DNA of 10,202 nt. Origin: DASRAJ01 sp039920305 (GTDB taxonomy: Bacteria; Bacteroidota; Bacteroidia; Chitinophagales; UBA10324). Of the stretch, positions 1 to 6,402 are shown piece after piece. Made by a program: the position numbers and the translations under genes. How positions within the stretch are numbered: position 1 is the stretch's first letter; the number at the start of each line of letters is the position of its first letter. The stretch lies in contig JBDSEA010000061.1 in the NCBI GenBank assembly GCA_039920305.1, positions 1 to 10,202 on the forward strand, given 5' to 3'. Below the pieces are notes generated by a model. The model was not told the origin of the DNA. It saw only the letters and a list, made by a program, of their open reading frames with translations, and ran no database searches.

Positions 1-76
1 TTTACTCCGTTCTACCATTTGGCAAAACTAATCTATTGCGACTTAAACGCCTATACCTGTTAAATTTATATGATCT

Positions 77-673
77 TTATTTATTCTTAGAAGGGAATTT
101 CATTTTATAATCTACATCCACAATTCCCCTGGAAATATTATCCAGTTTCTTTTTAATGAGTCTTTTTTTGAGGGGCTTCAGGTAATCAACAAAGAGTACC
201 CCTTCAATGTGATCATATTCATGCTGAATAACACGCGCAGCCAGTCCCCTGAAGGTTTCCCTGTACGGCCTAAAATTTTCATCAGAATAATCGAGGGTAA
301 TTTCTTCCGGCCTCACTATATCCTCCCGGATTTTAGGAAGGCTTAAACAGCCTTCATTGTAATGCCACGGAATTCCGTTTATATTAACCTTTCGGGCGTT
401 AATAAAAGTCCTGACAATTCCCTCCTCATCATTAAATCTGGTTTCCTTCTTTTCATCATCCTCGCGAATATGCTGAAGAGCCGTCTCAGTGTCAACAAGA
501 AAAAGGCGTATTGATTTCCCGACTTGCGGTGCAGCCAGTCCGATTCCACTTGCTGAATGCATTGTTTCCTTCATGTTATTGATTAATTCCTGCAATCCCT
601 CATAATCAGGATTGATTTCGGCTGCTTTTTTTCGCAGCACAGCATCACCATAGGCAATAATCGGAAGTATCAT
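77..673 (-). CDS. def: Peptide deformylase
   Basis: Removes the N-terminal formyl group from nascent proteins in the cytosol. All three family motifs are present: GIGLAAPQ at residues 43-50, EGCLS at 107-111 with metal ligand Cys109, and QHEYDH at 150-155 with ligands His151 and His155 and catalytic Glu152. At 198 aa it is longer than the E. coli enzyme (about 169 aa). The extra length is a charged insertion at about residues 66-88, between motifs 1 and 2, rich in Asp, Glu and Lys; from memory such insertions are common in Bacteroidota deformylases. The ATG overlaps the stop of the upstream ruvX gene by four bases (ATGA), so the two are probably translationally coupled. It is the last visible gene of the minus-strand operon. 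The family assignment is secure. Confidence 0.97.
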   Translation of the reverse strand: MILPIIAYGDAVLRKKAAEINPDYEGLQELINNMKETMHSASGIGLAAPQVGKSIRLFLVDTETALQHIREDDEKKETRFNDEEGIVRTFINARKVNINGIPWHYNEGCLSLPKIREDIVRPEEITLDYSDENFRPYRETFRGLAARVIQHEYDHIEGVLFVDYLKPLKKRLIKKKLDNISRGIVDVDYKMKFPSKNK

Positions 674-1083
674 TTAATTGTATCGAGATAACCCTGCAAA
701 ATTAACACAGCACTGATTTTATCAATTAATGATTTATCACGGCGTGCCTTTTTCCGTAAGCCTGAATGGGCAATGGTGTTTTGCGCAATCCTGGAAGTAA
801 ACCGCTCATCAATACAAATAACCCTTTTATCCGGGTAATTTTTATTGAGCTCTGCAATCATCCTGTATACTTCCATGCTGATCTCTGATGGTGTGTTGTC
901 AAGATTTTTGGGATCACCTACCACTATGCATTCGACATCTTCTTTCCTGAAATAATCAGAGAGAAACATTTGCAGTTTTGAAGATTCTATTGTTTCTAAT
1001 CCGGTAGCAATGATCTGTAACGGATCGGTTACAGCAATACCGGTACGCTTTAAGCCATAGTCAATCGCTAAAATTCTAGCCAT
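670..1083 (-). CDS. ruvX: RuvX/YqgF-family RNase H-fold nuclease
   Basis: A 137-aa YqgF/RuvX protein, the usual family length. Members are RNase H-fold nucleases described as putative Holliday junction resolvases and as factors in 16S rRNA 5'-end maturation. The sequence shows the N-terminal acidic motif AIDYGLKRTGIAVTD (catalytic Asp8), the VVGDPKNLDNTPSE segment near 54-67, CIDERFTSR near 90-98 (acidic pair), and the C-terminal DKISAVLILQGYLD helix with its conserved Asp. The start is an ATG 52 bases after the prenyltransferase stop. The stop overlaps the def start by four bases. A near-match to the -7 element with one extra spacer base (TAATCTTTG) lies a few bases upstream of the ATG, so an internal promoter is possible but weakly supported. 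Pairing with def fits housekeeping expression. Confidence 0.95.
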   Translation of the reverse strand: MARILAIDYGLKRTGIAVTDPLQIIATGLETIESSKLQMFLSDYFRKEDVECIVVGDPKNLDNTPSEISMEVYRMIAELNKNYPDKRVICIDERFTSRIAQNTIAHSGLRKKARRDKSLIDKISAVLILQGYLDTIK

Positions 1084-1135
1084 GAATGCAAAGATTAACA
1101 GGATTTGAAATCAGGAAAATCAATCCTCTGATTCT

Positions 1136-1981
1136 TCAAAACAAATCTATGAGTACGAAAATGGAAAACAGAATGCCTGCCACTCCATTAGTGGTCGCAA
1201 AAGCGTGATTAACACGCGTAAGATCATTTTCCTTGACAATAAGATGCTGGTAAATCAGCAGGGAGAGAAATATGATAAAGCCAATCCAGTACCAGACATG
1301 AAAGCCCCCGATTACGGCAACCAGAAGTAAACAAACTGCACAAAAAAAATGAAGGATGGTCGAAAGCATCAGTGCATTCCTCCTGCCGAGCCATACAGGA
1401 ACTGAAAATAATTTTTGATACCGGTCAAACTCTTCATCCTGCAGTGAGTAAATTATATCGAATCCGCTCACCCAGAATAAAACAGAAATACCCAGTAAAA
1501 CCGGGAGCAGCTGAAATTCACCCGTAACAGCGAGATAGGCGCCAATGGGTGCAAGCGCCAGACCAAGACCAAGAAAAAAATGAGACAGATGCGTAAATCT
1601 CTTGGTATAGCTATAGCCTAGTACCACTATCAGAGCTACCGGTGAGAGGAAGAAGCAAACTGTATTAAGAAAGTAAGTACTGATGATAAATCCGGCACAG
1701 CATGCGATCACAAAAATAAACGCACCTTTTTCAGGAATAACGCCTGCAGGAATTTCCCGCTGCGCAGTTCTCGGATTTTGACGGTCATATTTCAAATCTG
1801 CAAGTCGGTTGAAACCCATGGCTGCACTGCGTGCGCAAACCATGCAGGCAAGGACAAGCAAAAATGTTTTGATGCTGAATGAATATCCTTCCTGCCATAC
1901 AGCAAAAAAAAATCCAATCAGGGCAAAAGGCAATGCAAACACAGTGTGACTGAATTTTATCAGTGAAAGGTATTGCTTCAT
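1136..1981 (-). CDS. mqnP: UbiA-superfamily polyprenyltransferase, MqnP-like
   Basis: Integral membrane aromatic prenyltransferase of 281 aa with about eight or nine hydrophobic segments. The two Asp-rich prenyl-diphosphate/Mg2+ motifs are visible: N58-x3-D62-x3-D66-x2-N69, within GFNRLADLKYDRQNPRT, and D182-x3-D186 within YSLQDEEFDRYQ. The NPRTAQREIPAG stretch after motif 1 resembles the UbiA-like subfamily that acts in futalosine-dependent menaquinone synthesis (MqnP) more than E. coli UbiA (VKRTANRPLPSG) or MenA. That fits Bacteroidota, which use menaquinone; a strict ubiquinone role is unlikely. The enzyme would attach a polyprenyl tail to the naphthoate intermediate at the membrane. Its ATG overlaps the upstream DUF1573 stop by four bases (ATGA). 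The superfamily is certain; the MqnP subtype is inferred from motif resemblance, and no other menaquinone gene lies in the window. Confidence 0.88.
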   Translation of the reverse strand: MKQYLSLIKFSHTVFALPFALIGFFFAVWQEGYSFSIKTFLLVLACMVCARSAAMGFNRLADLKYDRQNPRTAQREIPAGVIPEKGAFIFVIACCAGFIISTYFLNTVCFFLSPVALIVVLGYSYTKRFTHLSHFFLGLGLALAPIGAYLAVTGEFQLLPVLLGISVLFWVSGFDIIYSLQDEEFDRYQKLFSVPVWLGRRNALMLSTILHFFCAVCLLLVAVIGGFHVWYWIGFIIFLSLLIYQHLIVKENDLTRVNHAFATTNGVAGILFSIFVLIDLF

Positions 1982-2457
1982 TGTTTTTCCAGAACTTTTG
2001 CGTGGATCCGCAGCATCGAAGGCTGCGCGGTGTTGGCAGAAATGGTTACTGTTTTATCCTGCTCATCCTCTCTTCCGGCACTGTTGAATTGCACTTTAAT
2101 ATTTCCTGAAGCTCCTGGTGCAATTGGTTCTTTTGAATAAGTAGGGATGGTGCAGCCGCATGATCCTTTCGCATCAGTAATGATGAGGGGATTACTTCCT
2201 GTATTCGTAAAAACAAAGGTGTGATCAACTACATCACCCTCCCTGATCTCGCCAAAATCAAAATTCATTTCATTGAATTTGATGGATGTCTTCGGGGCAT
2301 TGGTTTGCTGTGCAGCCGGTTGCCCCTGATAAGCGGAAAGATCGTAGCCAGACTGAAGTCTTTTTTTATCGAGCAACTCAAGAATATGAATAACCGTAAT
2401 GATGAACACACAAATGGTGATGATTACCAGCGAAAATGTTTTGATACCCTCGTTCAT
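1978..2457 (-). CDS. DUF1573 domain protein, N-terminally membrane-anchored
   Basis: A 159-aa protein with an N-terminal hydrophobic segment (residues 7-29, probably an uncleaved anchor), a linker rich in Gln, Ala and Pro (about 44-57), and one DUF1573 immunoglobulin-like domain (about 59-157). Diagnostic features are the FDFGEIREGDVVDHTF opening, NTGSNPL, the SCGCT signature at 99-103, the IAPGASG turn, and the closing beta-strand. The family is abundant in Bacteroidota and has no established biochemical role; the orientation suggests that the domain sits in the periplasm. A GTG 45 bases upstream would extend the protein, but I chose the ATG at 2457 because it is followed directly by the membrane segment and sits just downstream of an exact TAnnTTTG box. 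It is the first gene of the operon and is coupled to the prenyltransferase by an ATGA overlap. Confidence 0.9.
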   Translation of the reverse strand: MNEGIKTFSLVIITICVFIITVIHILELLDKKRLQSGYDLSAYQGQPAAQQTNAPKTSIKFNEMNFDFGEIREGDVVDHTFVFTNTGSNPLIITDAKGSCGCTIPTYSKEPIAPGASGNIKVQFNSAGREDEQDKTVTISANTAQPSMLRIHAKVLEKQ

Positions 2458-2477
2458 AAAGAAAATATTTTTTCCCG

Positions 2478-2485
2478 CAAAGTTA
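2478..2485 (-). promoter_or_regulatory. Bacteroidota -7 promoter element of the DUF1573-mqnP operon
   Basis: The minus strand reads TAACTTTG, an exact match to the TAnnTTTG consensus of the Bacteroidota primary sigma factor. It ends 20 bases before the DUF1573 ATG, which predicts a leader of about 15 nt. No clear TTG/TTTG -33 element was found at the usual 17-23-base spacing; the nearest partial match is TTTC with a spacer of 25. Confidence 0.55.
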
Positions 2486-2735
2486 GGATGAATTGGTCTC
2501 ACAGATGCTTGAAAGAGATTCCGGGATAATGGTTGCTTCGATTTGCGCGCTGCACCATTAGGATTGATGATGAGGATGAAATGGTTTCACAAAAGGGGAT
2601 TTCCAAAATTGTAATTGTGAATATATCTTTTTAAGAATAGACATGGGAGGATAGATTGATAATAGGCCTAAAATGTCTTATTAAATTGATGGCAACCGAA
2701 TATTTTATTTGCCACACGTTATTACTGACAAAAAT

Positions 2736-2743
2736 TATTTTTG
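2736..2743 (+). promoter_or_regulatory. Bacteroidota -7 promoter element of the lamin-tail gene
   Basis: TATTTTTG is an exact TAnnTTTG match. A TTTG at 2708-2711 could act as the -33 element, with a spacer of 24, slightly longer than the usual 17-23. Only four bases separate the box from the ATG at 2748, so the predicted transcript starts at or almost at the start codon and would be leaderless or nearly so. Confidence 0.55.
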
Positions 2744-2747
2744 TGTG

Positions 2748-5342
2748 ATGAAGAATTGCCTTTTACTGCTCATAGCCCTCGCTTCCTTCCGGCAAGCTGC
2801 GGGTCAGGTGCAGGATGATTTCTCTGATGGTGATTTCACAACAAACCCCGCCTGGAGTGGTGACGCTTCTAAGTTTGAAGTGAATGCTTCCAAACAACTG
2901 CATCTGAATGCGCCTGCAATTACTGACACTGCATATCTGTCAACCCCCAATGGAGAGATAAATAACATAGAGTGGGATTTTTTCTTCACGCTTGACTTTG
3001 CTCCATCCGGAAGTAACTTTCTAAAAGCATACCTCGTGAGTGACCAGCAGAATCTGAAGCTGCCACTGAACGGATATTTTTTAAAGATCGGTGAGAACGG
3101 CAGTGATGATGCGATTGCACTCTATCTTCAACAGGGAACCACGGAGACGCTTATCGTGCAAGGCATTCCTGGACATGTTGCACAGATCACAAATTCCGTT
3201 TCAGTTAAAGTTACCCGCGATGGGAGCGGAAACTGGGCGATTTATTCAGACACAACGGGCGGCACAAACTTTTCACCCGAAGCAACCGCAACGGATAACA
3301 CTTTAACTGCAACAGCTTTTTTTGGCTTCTGCTGCATCTATACCAGCACACGATCCACGCTTTTTTATTTTGATAATGTCTTAGCTGGCGTACCCGTTGC
3401 AGATACAATTGCTCCGCAGCTCATACAGGTTAATGTGATTTCACAAAATCAGCTCGACGTTTATTTCAATGAAGCAGTTGATCCGGTTACCTCGCAAAAT
3501 GTTTTGAATTACTCGGTTAGTAATGGTATTGGAAATCCTGTTACCGCAATTCAGGATACAACTGATCCGGCACTTGTGCATTTAACTTTTACCAACAATT
3601 TTCAAACCGGTGTATCCACCACGATCACGGCAAGCAATATTATGGATCTTGCCGGAAATATTCTTGCTTCAGCATCACTCAGCTTTACTTTTTATCAGGC
3701 ACAAACAGGTGATATAATCATCAACGAGATGATGCCTGACCCTTCACCTGCTATTGGCCTTCCTGAAGCAGAATACGCAGAGCTTTTTAACCGGTCAGGC
3801 TCAGCAGTTGACTTAACAGGATGGACGTTCAGTGATGGCAGCTCAACAGCTATTCTGCCTGCGTACACCTTATCAGCTGATAGCTTTCTCATTTTATGCT
3901 CATCGTCCAATGCTTCCTTATTTAGTTCTTATGGAACCGTGTTGGGGCTTTCCTCCTTTCCCTCCCTCAACAATGATGGCGATAATCTGACTTTAAAAAA
4001 CTCTTTAGGAATGGTAATCAGTGAAGTGGCTTATGATCTTTCATGGTATCATGATGATGTAAAGTCAGAGGGAGGATGGTCCCTTGAAAGAATGGATGCA
4101 AATAATTCATGTGAGGGAGGTGCAAACTGGCACGCGAGTGCAGATGCAAGTGGTGGAACACCGGGAAAGATGAACTCAGACCTTAGTGCTTTTGCCGATA
4201 CCTTTCCACCGGTTTTACTTAGTGCAACAATAAGGGATAGCTTAACCATTGTTTTGTTATTTGACGAAGCAGTAGATTCTTCAGGTGCAGCAAATATTTC
4301 AAACTATAACATTGAACCTAGCTTCATTGAAATCATTTCTGCAATGCCGGATTCTGATTTCAGTGAAGTAATTCTCAGTCTCAGTATCCCGCTCGATTCC
4401 AATACAATTTATACCCTTACTGTAAGTGGCTTAAAAGACTGCATAGGGAATACCCTGCTAACAATTGATTCATCTCAGCTTGCAATTCCTTCACGGATAG
4501 AATTCAGCGACATCGTGATCAATGAAATTCTTTTCAATCCGGAGACGGGGGGCTATGACTATCTTGAGATTTACAACCATACGCAAAAGATTTTCGATCT
4601 GAAAGAATTACAGGTTTCCAGGGCCGATGTCTATGATTCTTTGGAAACTATTTATATAATATCACCGGAGAGCTATCTTTTTTTTCCGGATCAATACATT
4701 GTAATCAGTGCCAACCCTGAATGGGTTACGCAAAATTATTTTGTTCAGCATCCTGAATGGCTCATTGCCGCCACACTGCCTTCTTTTAATGATGATGAAG
4801 GAACAGTTATTCTGCTCAACTCAATAAATCAGCGGATTGATGAGCTGCATTATTATGATGACTGGCATTTTCCGCTCATCACCAATACGGAAGGTGTGGC
4901 TCTGGAGCGGATTGATCCGAACCGTCCCACACAGGATTCGCTGAACTGGCATTCGGCAGCATCAACAGCAGGATATGGAACACCAACCTATAAGAACTCA
5001 CAATTCAGCCAGCCGAATACCGGGAATGAGATCACATTGGACCCTCAGGTTTTTTCTCCTGACCAAGATGGGTATCATGATTTTCTGAATATTTCATTTC
5101 AGTTTGATCAGCCCGGGTATACTGCCAATGTAAAAATTTTTGATGCCGGGGGAAGAGAAATCCGTAACCTCATTCACAATGCCTTGCTGGCACAGCAGGG
5201 TGCTTTTACCTGGGATGGGATTTCTGATAACGGAGAAAGGGTACGTGTTGGAACTTATATCGTTTACACAGAAGTTTTTGCTCTCAATGGTAAAGTAAGG
5301 CACTTCAAAAACGTCTGCGTGGTTGCCACAAGAAAATCCTGA
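2748..5342 (+). CDS. Secreted multidomain protein with two lamin-tail domains and Ig-like modules
   Basis: Exported protein of 864 aa. A signal peptide (MKNCLLLLIALAS, cleavage near AAGQ at 17-20) favours the ATG at 2748 over an in-frame TTG 39 bases upstream. Modules in order: a ConA-lectin-like beta-sandwich (about 22-210, opening DDFSDGDFTTNPAW); an SbsA-type Ig-like domain (218-318, with LDVYFNEAVD and IMDLAGN); lamin-tail domain 1 (320-430, DIIINEMMPDPSP, then ELFNRSGSAVDLTGW); a second Ig-like domain (483-580, IVLLFDEAVD); lamin-tail domain 2 (585-745, DIVINEILFNP, then YLEIYN); and a CHU_C/FlgD-like Ig domain (764-864, FSPDQDGYHDF, then TWDGISDNGERVRVGTY). The last module resembles C-terminal domains of proteins exported by the Bacteroidota type IX system, so cell-surface display or release is likely. 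No catalytic motif was recognised; adhesion or a structural role is inferred from architecture. It is the first gene of the plus-strand block. Confidence 0.9.
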   Translation: MKNCLLLLIALASFRQAAGQVQDDFSDGDFTTNPAWSGDASKFEVNASKQLHLNAPAITDTAYLSTPNGEINNIEWDFFFTLDFAPSGSNFLKAYLVSDQQNLKLPLNGYFLKIGENGSDDAIALYLQQGTTETLIVQGIPGHVAQITNSVSVKVTRDGSGNWAIYSDTTGGTNFSPEATATDNTLTATAFFGFCCIYTSTRSTLFYFDNVLAGVPVADTIAPQLIQVNVISQNQLDVYFNEAVDPVTSQNVLNYSVSNGIGNPVTAIQDTTDPALVHLTFTNNFQTGVSTTITASNIMDLAGNILASASLSFTFYQAQTGDIIINEMMPDPSPAIGLPEAEYAELFNRSGSAVDLTGWTFSDGSSTAILPAYTLSADSFLILCSSSNASLFSSYGTVLGLSSFPSLNNDGDNLTLKNSLGMVISEVAYDLSWYHDDVKSEGGWSLERMDANNSCEGGANWHASADASGGTPGKMNSDLSAFADTFPPVLLSATIRDSLTIVLLFDEAVDSSGAANISNYNIEPSFIEIISAMPDSDFSEVILSLSIPLDSNTIYTLTVSGLKDCIGNTLLTIDSSQLAIPSRIEFSDIVINEILFNPETGGYDYLEIYNHTQKIFDLKELQVSRADVYDSLETIYIISPESYLFFPDQYIVISANPEWVTQNYFVQHPEWLIAATLPSFNDDEGTVILLNSINQRIDELHYYDDWHFPLITNTEGVALERIDPNRPTQDSLNWHSAASTAGYGTPTYKNSQFSQPNTGNEITLDPQVFSPDQDGYHDFLNISFQFDQPGYTANVKIFDAGGREIRNLIHNALLAQQGAFTWDGISDNGERVRVGTYIVYTEVFALNGKVRHFKNVCVVATRKS

Positions 5343-5387
5343 TTCTGTACGGGTCATCGCAATTTCTCATCATTCCGAAAAAAGTAT

Positions 5388-6359
5388 GTGCGTAATATTA
5401 AACAGCCTCACAACTTTAACATAATATATTCGTATCAAATATTTATTAAACCTATCTCTCACTTGACAGATACACTGCTTGTAGTTGACGATGATGTCCC
5501 TTTCACTATGATAATTAAAAATTCACTTGAGAAAGAAGGATACATTGTGTTATCTGCCCACCATGTTAATGAGGCCAAAAAAATCCTGGATGAGCGTGCA
5601 CCTGAAATAAAAGTGATGCTGCTTGACTGGAGCCTGCCTGATGTTACAGGCATAGATCTTTTAAGGGAAATAAAACTCGAAAAATCATTTGAGAATATCC
5701 AGGTGATCATGCAGACCGTGATCAGTGATTCTGAAAACATTCGCGAGGGGATAGAGGCAGGCGTGTTTTTTTATCTTGTGAAGCCGGTAAAAAAAGAATT
5801 GTTGCATTCAACAATTAAGGCAGCCATACTGGACTTTGAACGCAAGAAAGACCTGCTGAAAAAATTAGAGGAGAGCAAGCGTTCATTTCGTTTTTTAACA
5901 AAGGGTGAATTTCATTTTCGAACAGTACAGGATGGTGATTTTCTTGCTGTTCGCATCGCCCATGAATGCCCTAACCCGCAGGAAGCAATCTTGATTTCAG
6001 AATTATTTTCCAATGCCGTGGAGCATGGCAACCTCGGGCTTACCTACGATGAAAAGACCCGGCTGATCACTGAAAACCGGCTGAAAGAGGAAGTAGAGCT
6101 GAGGCTTTTACAGCAAGAACATGCAAATCAATTCGTTCATGTGACATTCCGCAGATTGCCGAATAAAATTTTGCTTACTGTCAAAGATCAGGGGCGTGGA
6201 TTTGATTTCCAAAAATATTTAGGTTTTGATGATGGCCGGGTATTCCATAATCACGGCCGGGGAATTGCACTGCTCAATTCCATTTATAATCTTCGATATT
6301 CAGAAAAAGGAAATAAGGTGGAAGTTGAAATTCCGATCAGCAAAACATCCTATAACTGA
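5388..6359 (+). CDS. Response regulator receiver fused to an anti-sigma-type (SpoIIAB/RsbW) ATPase domain
   Basis: Cytosolic regulator. The receiver domain (about residues 27-145) has the acidic cluster D34-D35-D36, phospho-acceptor Asp80 in MLLDWSLPD, Thr110, and Lys132 in the VKP motif. A charged linker helix (about 148-168) leads to a GHKL ATPase domain (about 180-318) with N-box ELFSNAVEHGN (205-215, Asn209), G1 motif DQGRGF (267-272) and G2 motif HGRGIAL (289-295). This N-box is typical of serine kinases that bind sigma factors or anti-anti-sigma proteins in partner switching, not of full sensor kinases; there is no dimerisation/His box. The GTG at 5388 gives a 26-residue leader unlike a receiver start. 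A TTG at 5463 (MTDTLLVVDDD) would start at the usual place and may be the true start. No SpoIIE phosphatase, STAS protein or sigma factor lies in the window. Confidence 0.9.
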   Translation: MRNIKQPHNFNIIYSYQIFIKPISHLTDTLLVVDDDVPFTMIIKNSLEKEGYIVLSAHHVNEAKKILDERAPEIKVMLLDWSLPDVTGIDLLREIKLEKSFENIQVIMQTVISDSENIREGIEAGVFFYLVKPVKKELLHSTIKAAILDFERKKDLLKKLEESKRSFRFLTKGEFHFRTVQDGDFLAVRIAHECPNPQEAILISELFSNAVEHGNLGLTYDEKTRLITENRLKEEVELRLLQQEHANQFVHVTFRRLPNKILLTVKDQGRGFDFQKYLGFDDGRVFHNHGRGIALLNSIYNLRYSEKGNKVEVEIPISKTSYN

Positions 6360-6377
6360 ATTTAGCTCCTAAAACTT

Positions 6378-6385
6378 TATTTTTG
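6378..6385 (+). promoter_or_regulatory. Bacteroidota -7 promoter element of the lipoprotein-purN pair
   Basis: TATTTTTG is an exact TAnnTTTG match in the 43-base gap between the receiver-ATPase gene and the lipoprotein gene. It ends 17 bases before the ATG. No TTG was found at the expected -33 spacing. It suggests that lipoprotein and purN can be transcribed independently of the upstream genes. Confidence 0.5.
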
Positions 6386-6388
6386 ATC

Positions 6389-6398
6389 GCCCCGGGGC
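6389..6398. repeat. 10-bp perfect GC palindrome at the predicted transcription start
   Basis: GCCCCGGGGC is a perfect palindrome made only of G and C within AT-rich surroundings. It lies between the -7 box and the ATG at 6403, where transcription would start. An operator-like site is possible; with no loop it would not form a good RNA hairpin. Function is unknown. Confidence 0.4.
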
Positions 6399-6402
6399 TT
6401 CA

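Larger units (their letters stand above)
2458..2747. other. Divergent intergenic region
   Basis: 290 bases lie between the ATG codons of the divergent DUF1573 and lamin-tail genes. The edges hold one exact Bacteroidota -7 box on each strand (2478-2485 minus, 2736-2743 plus). The middle is AT-rich and shows an 8-bp palindrome TAGGCCTA at 2663-2670, bracketed by AGACAT (2639-2644) and its inverted copy (2673-2678). I see no convincing gene or RNA in the middle. The only short frames are a 15-codon ATG frame near 2568 and overhang from frames overlapping the DUF1573 gene. Confidence 0.6.

Noticed and set aside
1..110. Open frames reaching the left edge on the plus strand (for example from base 3 to a stop near 110).
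   Set aside because: Too short, rich in Leu with no recognisable motif, and overlapping the certain 3' end of def; chance openness in AT-rich DNA.
2221..2529. A 102-codon plus-strand frame antisense to the DUF1573 gene.
   Set aside because: Fully overlaps a gene with clear family motifs; the translation has no coherent domain.
2639..2678. TAGGCCTA palindrome bracketed by AGACAT/ATGTCT inverted 6-mers as a possible operator.
   Set aside because: Short arms with a long spacer are expected by chance at this scale; kept only as a note in the intergenic entry.
5094..5357. An 87-codon minus-strand frame.
   Set aside because: Lies antisense to the well-supported CHU_C/FlgD-like domain of the lamin-tail gene.
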